From assembly GCA_020847515.1 (NCBI GenBank), contig JADLBW010000271.1, positions 1 to 50,177 on the forward strand: a stretch of 50,177 nt of DNA, written 5' to 3'. The position numbers were made by a program, and so were the translations under genes. The DNA comes from Pirellulales bacterium (GTDB taxonomy: Bacteria; Planctomycetota; Planctomycetia; Pirellulales; Lacipirellulaceae). The first letter of the stretch is position 1; each line of letters starts with the position of its first letter. Of this stretch, positions 42,259-50,177 are shown one piece after another. The notes below the pieces were generated by a model. The model searched no databases and was not told the DNA's origin. It saw nothing but the letters and a program-made list of their open reading frames with translations.

Positions 42259-45093
42259 ATGTACCAGCGCCGTTCCATCCGCCTCTTAGCCCGCTTCATG
42301 ATCGCGACGGCGGCCGCAGCCTGCTCGACAGCCGCCTGGGCAGCGCCGAATATCGTCGTCCTCTTTTCCGACGACGCCGGCTACGCGGACTTCGGCTTTA
42401 TGAGTCAGGTCGCAGGCGAGGCAAGCCAATTCAAAACGCCTAACCTCGATGCGCTGGCGCAGCAAAGCACGCTGTTCGCCAACGCCTACGTCTCCTCGTC
42501 GGTCTGCGCCGCGTCGCGGGCCGGGTTGCTCACCGGACGCGCCGGCGCCCGCTTCGGCATGGAATACAACATCGCCAACTCCAACAGCCCCAACGACGGC
42601 GTGCCGACCTCCGAGGTCCTCATCACCGAAGCTCTCAAGCAGCGCGGCTACTCCACCGGCGTCGTCGGCAAGTGGCACGTCGGCGCCGAGGCCGCCAAGC
42701 AGCCGCAGAACCAAGGCGTGGACGAGTTTTTTGGCATCCTCACCGGCGGGCGCACCTACTTCTATAGCCCCGGAGAACTGTCGAGCTACGCGGTGCGTCG
42801 CAATACGACCGTGGTCGACTGGAGTTCCGAGGCGTCGTTCAATAATGTTCCGCCCGATACGACCCTCGGCCGCCACTTTACCGACGCGCTAGGAGACGAA
42901 GCGTCGCGTTTCATCTCCACGCACGCCAATGAAGTTAATCCGTTCTTCCTCTACGTGCCGTTCAACTCGCCTCACAGTCCTTACGACAAAGCGAAGGAGC
43001 AAGACCTCGCAGAGTTCGACGGCACAAGCCTGACCGGATTCCGCAAGAACGCCGCGGCACTGACTTTCGGCATGGACCGCGCGATCGGGAACATCCTCGA
43101 CCGCCTGGACGACCCCGATGGCGACGGCGATATGAGCGATTCAATTGCCGATAACACCATCGTCGTCTTTCTGAACGACAACGGCGGCGCTCCTCCGACC
43201 GACCCCCTGGCCGCCGGGCAGCAGGTGCATGACAACGGCGTTCTTCGGGGCTGGAAAGGCTCAACCTGGGAAGGCGGCATCCGCACGCCGATGCTGATGC
43301 GCGTACCCGGAGTGTCCGCCGGCGTCTTCAACCCGATGGTCAGCTCGCTCGACCTCTACTCGACCTTCCTCGCCGCCGCCGGCGAGACTTCGTTGCCGGC
43401 GAATCTCGACGGCGCCAACTTGCTCCCCTTCGTTGAAGGAGCCCAAACCGGCCCGGTCCACGACGCTCTGTATTGGCGCGGCGGCGTCAACGGCTGGGCC
43501 ATTCGCGAAGGCGACTGGAAGCTCGTCCGCGGCGGCGCCACCGCCTATCCCCGGCTGTACAACCTCAGCACCGACGTCTCCGAGTCGACGTTCCTCAATG
43601 CCTCGCAGCCGGCCATGCTCAATAAGCTGATCGGCGATTTCGTCGATTGGGAGGCGACCCTCGCCAAACCTACCCAGACGACTTTGTCCAACTTCACCTT
43701 CAACCGCTTCGACGCCTTCCAACAGCGCAACGACGTGGGCACGGCAGTCACTTGGAGGCAGTCCAACCTGTGGATCAATCCCGCACAGCCCTCGCAGGCC
43801 GTCACCATGTACCGCGAGGATTCGTATGCCAACGCGGTCCTCATTTTCCAGCCGCGAAACGACGCCAACTACACCTCGCAGAACGATATCAGCCGCGCTT
43901 CCGGCATGGCGTACTCTGAAATCGCCGCGGGGACCGTCAATCCGCCCGGCTTCGAAGAGTACATGCTGAGCGAGCTGCGGTTCAACGGCTCCTTCAGCGG
44001 CGCCGCCAATCGGTCCGGCACGCTGTTCGGCTATCCGCTCATGTTCGTCAAGAACCTCAGCGGCCAGAATCCCCGTCTCGTCCTCGACGCGACCCGCCAG
44101 GGAGCCAACCAGTTCGCGTTCAACGTCAACATGGACGTTGTGCTCCACGACAGCTTGGAAATATCCGGCGACAGTCCCTTGGACTACGCGATCGGCGGGC
44201 AGATTCGCGACTTCCGCGCCGCCCGCGGCATCACCAAGAGCGGCCTCGGCGCCCTGACGCTCTCGGGCAATAACACCTACGCCGGCGAGACGCTCGTCAA
44301 CCAGGGCCTACTGCGAATCGCCGGCCCGACGGCGGCGCTGGCCAACACGGCCGCCGTCAAGATCGGCTCGCAGGGCGCGGTAGTACTTGATTCAGGCCTC
44401 ATTAGCACGCCGCTGCTGCGAATTGCCGACGGCGGCTCCTTCCAGTTCAACGGCGGCGTGTTGCGGGCCGCGCAAATCGCCGGCGGCCTTACCGTCCATG
44501 GCGGCCAGTTCCAGCCGGGGCTTTCGATCGGCAATGCCATCGTCAGCGGCGACTACGCGCAAGCCGGCGGCGCCCTCGGCATCGAAATCGCCGGCGCAGC
44601 GAGCTTCTCGTTCGATCGCTTGTTGATCGGCGGGACTGCCCAGCTAGGCGGCCAGTTGCTCGTTAATCTCGCGTCCGGCGGCGCCGGCCCCTTTACGCCT
44701 GCCCTCGGCAACGCCTTCGAGATCATCAACGCCGCCGGCGTCTCGGGCGAGTTCAGCTCCATCTCGGTTCCCGCGCTGCCCACCGGCCTGAAATGGGCGA
44801 TTCAATACCGTTCGCAGTCGGTGCTGCTCACGGTCGTCAATCAGCTTGCCGGAGATTTTGATAACAATGGCGTCGTCAACAGCGCCGACCTCCAATCGTG
44901 GAAATTCGCCTTTGGCAGCGGACGAGACGGTGTCGATCTGCTTTCCTGGCAACGAAATCTGGGGGCTAAAATCGTCCTGCCGTCAGGCGCCTCGGCCGTC
45001 CCCGAACCCGCCGCCGGCCTACTGGCGTGCCTGGCCGCCGCGCTGTGGGAGATGCGACGCCGCGGCCTGGCGCGTTCGCCGCAGCGTGCCTGA
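42259..45093 (+). CDS. Secreted sulfatase with beta repeat, dockerin-like repeat and PEP-CTERM
   Basis: A 944-residue type I sulfatase. The signal peptide is about 1-29 (FMIATAAAACSTAAWAAP). NIVVLFSDDAGYADFG has metal ligands D38-D39. The formylglycine site is C83 in C-A-A-S-R, not the CSPSR of the first sulfatase. GKWHVGA and FLNDNGGA are active-site motifs. After the catalytic domain (about 29-480) comes a beta-rich region, an autotransporter-associated beta-strand repeat (GALTLSGNNTYAGETLVNQG), an EF-hand-like DFDNNGVVNSADLQSWKFAF and the end VPEPAAGLLACLAAALWEMRRR, a PEP-CTERM tail. It sits inside the polysaccharide cluster, so a role in desulfating that polymer or a foreign sulfated glycan is possible. 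Confidence 0.9.
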   Translation: MYQRRSIRLLARFMIATAAAACSTAAWAAPNIVVLFSDDAGYADFGFMSQVAGEASQFKTPNLDALAQQSTLFANAYVSSSVCAASRAGLLTGRAGARFGMEYNIANSNSPNDGVPTSEVLITEALKQRGYSTGVVGKWHVGAEAAKQPQNQGVDEFFGILTGGRTYFYSPGELSSYAVRRNTTVVDWSSEASFNNVPPDTTLGRHFTDALGDEASRFISTHANEVNPFFLYVPFNSPHSPYDKAKEQDLAEFDGTSLTGFRKNAAALTFGMDRAIGNILDRLDDPDGDGDMSDSIADNTIVVFLNDNGGAPPTDPLAAGQQVHDNGVLRGWKGSTWEGGIRTPMLMRVPGVSAGVFNPMVSSLDLYSTFLAAAGETSLPANLDGANLLPFVEGAQTGPVHDALYWRGGVNGWAIREGDWKLVRGGATAYPRLYNLSTDVSESTFLNASQPAMLNKLIGDFVDWEATLAKPTQTTLSNFTFNRFDAFQQRNDVGTAVTWRQSNLWINPAQPSQAVTMYREDSYANAVLIFQPRNDANYTSQNDISRASGMAYSEIAAGTVNPPGFEEYMLSELRFNGSFSGAANRSGTLFGYPLMFVKNLSGQNPRLVLDATRQGANQFAFNVNMDVVLHDSLEISGDSPLDYAIGGQIRDFRAARGITKSGLGALTLSGNNTYAGETLVNQGLLRIAGPTAALANTAAVKIGSQGAVVLDSGLISTPLLRIADGGSFQFNGGVLRAAQIAGGLTVHGGQFQPGLSIGNAIVSGDYAQAGGALGIEIAGAASFSFDRLLIGGTAQLGGQLLVNLASGGAGPFTPALGNAFEIINAAGVSGEFSSISVPALPTGLKWAIQYRSQSVLLTVVNQLAGDFDNNGVVNSADLQSWKFAFGSGRDGVDLLSWQRNLGAKIVLPSGASAVPEPAAGLLACLAAALWEMRRRGLARSPQRA

Positions 45094-45159
45094 TCCGCGC
45101 TCGCCCGTCCGAGGTGCTGCGCTAGAGCGCCTAACGTACACCCGCTGCCGTGCCTGGTC

Positions 45160-46368
45160 ATGCCTGCAGGAGCCAAATTGGCTGAACCGGACCAGAAAGT
45201 CCCGAAGATCGTCTTCATCGGCGCCTTGCCGCCGCCCGTCACGGGCATGACGGCGATGACCGCTGTAATTGTGCAGGCGTTCGAGCGAGCGCTGCCCGTC
45301 CATTGCTGCAACTGGTCCCGCGGCAAGCCGCTCCCCGCATGGCAATGGAAACTCGCGCGACTGTATGGCGCCGTCAAGTCCTTGTGCTGGCTGACCTTTA
45401 ACGGCCGCTGCCCCAGCGGCCTGCTGTACTACCCCATCAGCTCTGGCCTGGGACTGTACTACGACCTGGCCGTGGCTCTGACTGCGCGCGCACTAGGTTA
45501 TCGCCTGGCGCTGCACCACCACGTTTACTCCTACATCGACTCGTACGACTGGCGGGTGGCGTTGCTGAATCGCCTTGTTTGCGGCCGCGGGGCTCACGTC
45601 GTCCACTGCGAGTTGATGCAACAGGATTTCGTGAAGCAGTATGGCGCACGCTCGCAGTTTGTATTCATTCCCCCTACCGTCGTCGTGCGAGAGCTGGACT
45701 TGGCTGCCAGCGGCGCGTCACGTAAGGCTTCCGCCCCTTGCACCCTCGGGTTCATGAGCAATCTGACCGTGGCGAAGGGACTCGACGACGCCATTACCGT
45801 CTTCGAAAAGCTGTTCGAGTCGGGCAGGAACGTTCGCCTGGTGCTCGCCGGTCCATGCATGGGCCCTGTGGAGCGGACGCTCGTCAGCGACCTGGTCCGA
45901 CGCCGTCCCGAGCATGTCGAGTATCGGGGGCCGATCTACGGCCGGGACAAGGCCCGGTTCTTTGCCGACATTGATGCATTCCTGTTTCCAACTCGCTATC
46001 GAAACGAGTCCTGGGGCATCGTCCTCACCGAAGCCCTCGCCGCCGGGCGGCCGGTGATTGCTCGCTCACGCGGCTGCATTCCATGGATCGTTCGCGACGG
46101 CTGCGGCGTGGCGGTCGACCCAGCCGACGATTTCGTCGACCGGGCCGCGCACGCGGTATCCGCCTGGATCGACGACCCCGCCGCCTATCAGGCCGCTGCC
46201 GCCGCCGCGCTGCGGCGATCCGCACAACTGGCCCAAGATGCATCCGACCAGCTCGCCGAATTCGTCCGCTGGGTCGCCGCCGCGGCCGGTTGTGAGGCGT
46301 CTAGCGAACAAGCCGACTGCTCCGCGGCGTGCCTGGTCGGCGCCCCCGACGCCGCCCATAGCGGTTAA
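45160..46368 (+). CDS. GT4-family glycosyltransferase
   Basis: A 402-residue GT-B enzyme that probably adds a sugar to the lipid-linked repeat unit. The N-terminal domain opens with KIVFIGALPPPVTGMT. The C-terminal domain has LGFMSNLTVAKGLDDAI, VLAGPCMGPVE and the nucleotide-sugar E-x7-E signature in RNESWGIVLTEALAAGRPVI. Donor and acceptor are unknown. The C-terminus is an alanine-rich low-complexity stretch. It follows the sulfatase by 66 nt. Confidence 0.88.
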   Translation: MPAGAKLAEPDQKVPKIVFIGALPPPVTGMTAMTAVIVQAFERALPVHCCNWSRGKPLPAWQWKLARLYGAVKSLCWLTFNGRCPSGLLYYPISSGLGLYYDLAVALTARALGYRLALHHHVYSYIDSYDWRVALLNRLVCGRGAHVVHCELMQQDFVKQYGARSQFVFIPPTVVVRELDLAASGASRKASAPCTLGFMSNLTVAKGLDDAITVFEKLFESGRNVRLVLAGPCMGPVERTLVSDLVRRRPEHVEYRGPIYGRDKARFFADIDAFLFPTRYRNESWGIVLTEALAAGRPVIARSRGCIPWIVRDGCGVAVDPADDFVDRAAHAVSAWIDDPAAYQAAAAAALRRSAQLAQDASDQLAEFVRWVAAAAGCEASSEQADCSAACLVGAPDAAHSG

Positions 46369-46458
46369 CGCACCGCCAACCTAAAATCAAGTTGATCAGG
46401 CTTTTCGCCCCCCTTTGCGCTTCCCGTCCCGGGACGTTCGTTGCCGCGTCTTCCCTCC

Positions 46459-47346
46459 ATGATCCGCCTGCTTGAACAAGGTCTGCATAGCCGCAACGGC
46501 GTCGTTCGCAAAGGCTGCGCCTTGGCTCTGCAGGCGCCCAAGCAACTGGCCCGCAGCCGCTCGTGCGACGGCGACCGCATAGCCGCCCCGCCGGTCCTGG
46601 CCAACTCGCTTCCCAAGAGCGGCACGCATCTGCTCGACCAGATCGTCGAAGCGCTGCCCGACTGCCGCAACTACGGCGCATTCCTGTCGTCGATGACCAG
46701 CTCGTTCCGCTTCACCCGCCGCACCTCCGCGCAATCGTGCCGCTTCCTCCACGGCTCGGCGCCGGGCGAAATTGTGCGGGCCCACTTGTTCTACGACGAG
46801 CAGGTCGAAGCCGCGCTCGATCAACTGCGCTTCGTCCACTTCTTCATCTATCGCGATCCGCGCGACGTCGTCCTATCGGAAACCCACTACTACCGATCGA
46901 TCAATCGCTGGCATCGCCTGCATCCCTACTTTCGCGATGCGCCCTCGCTGGACCACGCGATCATGCTGGCCATTCAAGGCGTCGACGACCCGCGCGGACG
47001 CATCTACTACCCCCACGTCGGCGTTCGCTTCCAGCATTACCAGCGGTGGATCAGCCACCCGGCAGTCTGCGCCGTACGGTTCGAGGAACTGACCTCCGCC
47101 GATCGCCAGCACGCCGTCCTTCGCATGATCCGGCACTACCTGGATCGTTCCGCCGCGCCGGCCGACGCCGAGGCGCTCTGCCGCCGCGCCCTCGATAACA
47201 TCACCCCCGAAAAATCGCACACCTTTCGCCAAGGCAAGCGCGGCGGCTGGCGCGAGGCCTTTCACGACGAGCACCGCGCCGTCTTCAAGCAGTTGGCCGG
47301 GCCGCTGCTGGTCGAGCACGCTTCTGAGGCCGACGGCGCCTGGTAG
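46459..47346 (+). CDS. Second sulfotransferase-family protein
   Basis: A 295-residue protein with sulfotransferase motifs: LANSLPKSGTHLLDQIVEAL as the 5'-phosphosulfate loop and FFIYRDPRDVVLSETHYY as the 3'-phosphate site. The C-terminal KSHTFRQGKRGGWREAF resembles the family R-x-G-x2-G-x-W motif. It differs clearly from the first sulfotransferase in sequence, so the two probably sulfate different positions. ATG 46459 is preferred; TTG 46441 is open in frame. It lies between two glycosyltransferase/epimerase genes of the cluster. Confidence 0.85.
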   Translation: MIRLLEQGLHSRNGVVRKGCALALQAPKQLARSRSCDGDRIAAPPVLANSLPKSGTHLLDQIVEALPDCRNYGAFLSSMTSSFRFTRRTSAQSCRFLHGSAPGEIVRAHLFYDEQVEAALDQLRFVHFFIYRDPRDVVLSETHYYRSINRWHRLHPYFRDAPSLDHAIMLAIQGVDDPRGRIYYPHVGVRFQHYQRWISHPAVCAVRFEELTSADRQHAVLRMIRHYLDRSAAPADAEALCRRALDNITPEKSHTFRQGKRGGWREAFHDEHRAVFKQLAGPLLVEHASEADGAW

Positions 47347-47397
47347 CACCCGCGACGCACCCGCCCCCGCGCGGCCGCCCAGTACAAGGACAACTCA

Positions 47398-48453
47398 GTG
47401 CGCACACTTCTGGTAACGGGCTCCAACGGCCTCATCGGCAGCGAGGTGGTCAGCGCCTTCGCGGACGACGGTTGGCGCGTCTACGGCGTCGACAACAACA
47501 TGCGGGCCGACTTCTTCGGACCGCAGGGCGATACGCTCTGGAACGCCCGCCGCCTGCAACAGCGGTTCCCCAACTACGAGCTGTCGTCGATCGACGTCCG
47601 CGACCGCCCTCGCATGATCGAGCTGCTCCGCAGCGTCCGCCCCGACGCCATCGTCCACACGGCCGCCCAGCCCAGCCACGATCTGGCCGCCAGCCGCCCC
47701 TTCGACGATTTCGACGTGAACGCCGTCGGCACGCTCAACCTGCTGGAAGCCGCCCGCCAGGCCTGCCCGGAAGCCCCCTTGGTCCACATGTCCACCAACA
47801 AGGTGTACGGCGACGCCCCCAATCGCATCCCGCTGAAGGAACTGCCCAAGCGCTGGGACTACGACGAGCCGGCCTACTCCGACGGCATCGCCGAGACTTT
47901 CAGCATCGATCAGTCCAAGCACTCCATCTTCGGCGCATCGAAGGTCGCCGCCGACGTCATGGTGCAGGAGTATGGCCGCTACTTCTCGATGCCGTCGTGC
48001 TGCCTGCGCGGCGGCTGCCTCACCGGCCCCAATCACTCCGGCGTCGAGCTGCACGGCTTTTTGAGCTATCTGATTCGCTGCTGCCTCGAAGGACGCACCT
48101 ATCGCGTCTATGGCTACAAGGGCAAGCAGGTCCGCGACAACATCCACTCGCACGACGTGGTGGCCTTCATCCGGGCGTTCATCGCGGCGCCCCGTAACGG
48201 CGAGGTGTACAACATCGGCGGCGGACGAGCGAACTCCATCTCGATTCTGGAAGCGTTCGACCTGGCCGATCAAGTTACCGGCAAAAAGATGCGATACGAG
48301 TACGTCGACGAGAACCGCATCGGCGATCATATCTGCTACATCTCCGACTTGTCGAAGATGAAGGCCCATTATCCCGGCTGGTCCATCACCAAGGATCTCG
48401 ACGCCATCTTCGCCGAAATTGCCGACTCCTGGCGGGTTCGGGCCCAGGCATGA
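47398..48453 (+). CDS. NAD-dependent epimerase, CDP-paratose 2-epimerase-like
   Basis: A 351-residue extended short-chain dehydrogenase. The NAD-binding glycine motif is TGSNGLIG near 7-14. STNKVYGD and the [20 protein letters not shown] block match CDP-paratose/tyvelose 2-epimerase-like proteins. The position of the catalytic tyrosine in the Y-x3-K motif is a phenylalanine here (SIFGASK), a feature also known in this subgroup, so chemistry may differ from the classical enzyme. GTG 47398 has AAGGA 7-8 nt upstream. The stop overlaps the next gene start in an ATGA, so the two are coupled. It should supply a nucleotide sugar for the polymer. Confidence 0.85.
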   Translation: MRTLLVTGSNGLIGSEVVSAFADDGWRVYGVDNNMRADFFGPQGDTLWNARRLQQRFPNYELSSIDVRDRPRMIELLRSVRPDAIVHTAAQPSHDLAASRPFDDFDVNAVGTLNLLEAARQACPEAPLVHMSTNKVYGDAPNRIPLKELPKRWDYDEPAYSDGIAETFSIDQSKHSIFGASKVAADVMVQEYGRYFSMPSCCLRGGCLTGPNHSGVELHGFLSYLIRCCLEGRTYRVYGYKGKQVRDNIHSHDVVAFIRAFIAAPRNGEVYNIGGGRANSISILEAFDLADQVTGKKMRYEYVDENRIGDHICYISDLSKMKAHYPGWSITKDLDAIFAEIADSWRVRAQA

Positions 48454-49673
48454 AGATCCTCGTCGTCACGAATTTGTTTCACCCCGATCGCGGCGGCGGG
48501 GCGTCGGTCTTCTCCGACATGTGCTATGGGCTCGTCGAGCGCGGCCACGCGGTCACCGTCTACGGCGCCTACCCCTACTACCCGGAGTGGCAGAACAAAT
48601 CAGGCGCCAACCTGCGAAAGGTCGCCCGCGAAACCATCGGCGGCGTCGAGGTCCACCGCTTCGGCATGTACCTGCCGCGGAACCCCTCCTCCTTTGTTCC
48701 GCGCGTCGCCTTCGAGCTGTCGTTTATGTTCAGCCTGTTGCGGAGCTTGTTTTACGGCCGCCGCTTCGACGTGGTGATGACCTACTGCCCGGTGATGGGC
48801 GCGGTCGCCTACAGCGCCGTCCGCAAGCTCTTCTATCGCGAGCCGACCTGGCTGAACGTGCAGGACATCCCGGCCGATGCGGCCGCCGCCAGCGGCATCA
48901 GCCGCAGCCGCCTGGCCAAGGGCCTGGGCCAGTTCGCGCAGTCGACGCTGTTCAACCGCGCCGACGTCTGGAGCACGATCGCCCCTAAAATGGTCGAGCG
49001 TCTCAGCGGCCTTCGCCGCAAGAATCAGCCGCTCCACTTCGTTCCTAATTTCCTCAATCAGTCGATGGAAGAGGCCGTCGGCGAGCATCCTGCGAAGCTT
49101 GGCCGCAACCCCGCCGACCCGATCAAGCTGCTCTATGCCGGCAACATCGGCAAAAAGCAAGGGCTGCTCGAATTCTGCCAGCGGCTGCAGTCGGCCGACC
49201 TTCGCTTCGACTTTCGCATCCACGGCAACGGGGGCGAGGCGCACGCCATTCGCGACTGGGTCGCCGCCGCGGCCGACCCCCGCTTCGCCTTCGGCGATTT
49301 CCTCGACGAGCGCGGCTTCGTCGCCGCCCTGATGGAAACCGATTTCTTCGTCATCACCGAGAAGTCGGGCGTCGGCGCCTCGTTCATCCCCAGCAAGCTG
49401 ATCCCCTGCATCGCTACCGCCACGCCCCTGCTCTGCGTTTGCGACGCCGAGGGCCCGCTGGGTCAGGAGGTAGCCGCCCACGGACTGGGCGTCGCCGTTC
49501 CCTGGACGCGGTTCGACGAGCTGCGTCCGCGTCTGGAAGAATTGCTCGCCGACCCGCCCCGGTTCGTAGCGCTGCAGCAGAACGCCCTGAACCGAGCCCA
49601 AACCTACGGCCGCGGGCCGGGAATCGATAAAGTAGAGCGAGAACTGGCGGCCCTGGCCGGAGGCGCCCGCTGA
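48450..49673 (+). CDS. GT4-family glycosyltransferase, WbuB/WcaI-like
   Basis: A 407-residue GT-B glycosyltransferase. It begins [20 protein letters not shown], has [10 protein letters not shown] in the N-terminal domain, and [20 protein letters not shown] at the start of the C-terminal domain. A glutamate-rich nucleotide-binding signature is less clear; [20 protein letters not shown] stands in its place, as in WbuB/WcaI relatives. It overlaps the upstream epimerase by 4 nt and is therefore translationally coupled to it, suggesting that it uses the epimerase product. Confidence 0.88.
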   Translation: MKILVVTNLFHPDRGGGASVFSDMCYGLVERGHAVTVYGAYPYYPEWQNKSGANLRKVARETIGGVEVHRFGMYLPRNPSSFVPRVAFELSFMFSLLRSLFYGRRFDVVMTYCPVMGAVAYSAVRKLFYREPTWLNVQDIPADAAAASGISRSRLAKGLGQFAQSTLFNRADVWSTIAPKMVERLSGLRRKNQPLHFVPNFLNQSMEEAVGEHPAKLGRNPADPIKLLYAGNIGKKQGLLEFCQRLQSADLRFDFRIHGNGGEAHAIRDWVAAAADPRFAFGDFLDERGFVAALMETDFFVITEKSGVGASFIPSKLIPCIATATPLLCVCDAEGPLGQEVAAHGLGVAVPWTRFDELRPRLEELLADPPRFVALQQNALNRAQTYGRGPGIDKVERELAALAGGAR

Positions 49674-49768
49674 AGTGCCCGCCGGGACGCCGCGGCGAAC
49701 TCCCCCGCCGCACCCCTTCAGCCCGCACAAGTCGCCGGCCCGCTCCATTGGACGTCGTCGCGATCAGG

Positions 49769-49797
49769 TTCAACTTGCAGGGGCGATTGTCTATACT
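49769..49797 (+). promoter_or_regulatory. Candidate promoter before the last gene
   Basis: TTCAAC at 49769-49774, a 17-nt spacer and TATACT at 49792-49797. The predicted start near 49804 gives a leader that contains the 14-mer tandem repeat. Confidence 0.5.
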
Positions 49798-49850
49798 GCA
49801 CGACAAAGGCATTTAACCTAATCGCCGATCACCGCTTCCCCGCACCCAAG

Positions 49851-49913
49851 CCCCAATCCGCAATCCCCAATCCGCAATCCCCAATCCGCAATCCCCAATC
49901 CGCAATCCCCAAT
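49851..49913. repeat. Tandem repeat of a 14-mer
   Basis: CCCCAATCCGCAAT occurs four times without gap (49851, 49865, 49879, 49893), then a partial copy CCCCAAT at 49907. It lies 17 bp before the start of the next gene, within its predicted leader. A ribosome-binding site is not visible after it. Confidence 0.95.
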
Positions 49914-49930
49914 CCCAATCACGCCTCCCC

Positions 49931-50177
49931 ATGCCCACTCCCATCCTTGTCGCCGGCGGCGGCGGATTTATCGGCGGTCACCTCGTTCGACGCCTGCTGG
50001 CTGAGGGTCACGCCGTCCGCTGCGTCGACGTCAAGCCCGTCGACCAGTGGCACCAGGTCTTCGATCAGGCCGAGAACGTCGTCGCCGACCTGAAGCTCCG
50101 CGACGCCTGCCGCGATGCGTGCCGCGGCGTCTCGGTCGTGTACAACCTCGCCGCCGACATGGGCGGCATGGGCTTCA
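49931..50177 (+). CDS. GDP-mannose 3,5-epimerase-like SDR, cut by window end
   Basis: The first 82 residues of an extended short-chain dehydrogenase. MPTPILVAGGGGFIGGHLVR carries the NAD-binding GGGGFIG loop, and VYNLAADMGGMGF is the segment typical of GDP-mannose 3,5-epimerase and close relatives. The 3' end is outside the window. It has its own promoter candidate and belongs with the polysaccharide cluster as a nucleotide-sugar enzyme. Confidence 0.8.
   Translation, partial: MPTPILVAGGGGFIGGHLVRRLLAEGHAVRCVDVKPVDQWHQVFDQAENVVADLKLRDACRDACRGVSVVYNLAADMGGMGF

Noticed and set aside
49851-49913. CRISPR array
   Set aside because: The 14-mers are contiguous with no spacers, so this is a simple tandem repeat. 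No cas gene is present.

Overview
The window is GC-rich, gene-dense bacterial chromosome with no rRNA, tRNA, CRISPR array or transposase that I can see. Several traits point to a planctomycete, probably of the Pirellulales type: secreted sulfatases ending in PEP-CTERM sorting tails and dockerin-like calcium repeats, a TIGR03790-like secreted protein, a stand-alone HTH-plus-receiver regulator, and a CitG homologue next to a pterin synthase. The taxonomic assignment is inference from gene content.

Positions 1-31.7 kb are mostly housekeeping genes in short, mixed-strand units: an HTH/receiver regulator, moaC, a polyprenyl diphosphate synthase, miaA, hisE and hisG, a DUF4105 lipoprotein, a low-GC LysM protein with an unknown C-terminal domain, yjbQ, an MFS transporter, hemW, a family 4 uracil-DNA glycosylase, der, an isolated fliG, a three-gene minus-strand run (haloalkane-dehalogenase-like hydrolase, CitG homologue, QueD/PTPS homologue), SRP RNA, dnaX, ybaB, rpoN, a parD with a broken parE, a zinc-ribbon/PH membrane protein, nrdR, mutS and a TIGR03790-like protein. 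A 789-bp segment bounded by 25-bp inverted repeats (19453-20241) carries a DUF4258/DUF2283 pair immediately upstream of the SRP RNA promoter. The dnaX gene contains an A9 tract in frame with a -1 stop four codons on, the layout that produces the short gamma clamp-loader subunit in other bacteria.

Positions 32.1-50.2 kb form an extracellular polysaccharide region on the plus strand. A PEP-CTERM sulfatase precedes a well-formed promoter and a leader of about 290 nt. Then come a WbaP-like sugar-phosphate transferase, a methyltransferase, a Wzx-like flippase, a PAPS-dependent sulfotransferase, a Wzy-like membrane polymerase, a second PEP-CTERM sulfatase, a GT4 glycosyltransferase, a second sulfotransferase, a CDP-paratose-epimerase-like SDR, another GT4 and the start of a GDP-mannose-3,5-epimerase-like gene cut by the window end. 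Together they read as a pathway that builds, exports, polymerises and sulfates a surface polysaccharide, with sortable extracellular sulfatases able to trim sulfate. No exosortase is in the window.

Between genes there are several structured elements worth checking: a REP-like 22-bp inverted repeat after the uracil-DNA glycosylase gene, an imperfect palindrome between hisE and hisG, two clear rho-independent terminators, four tandem 14-mers before the last gene, and an inverted repeat lying inside mutS coding sequence where it encodes an unusual insertion next to the Walker A loop.
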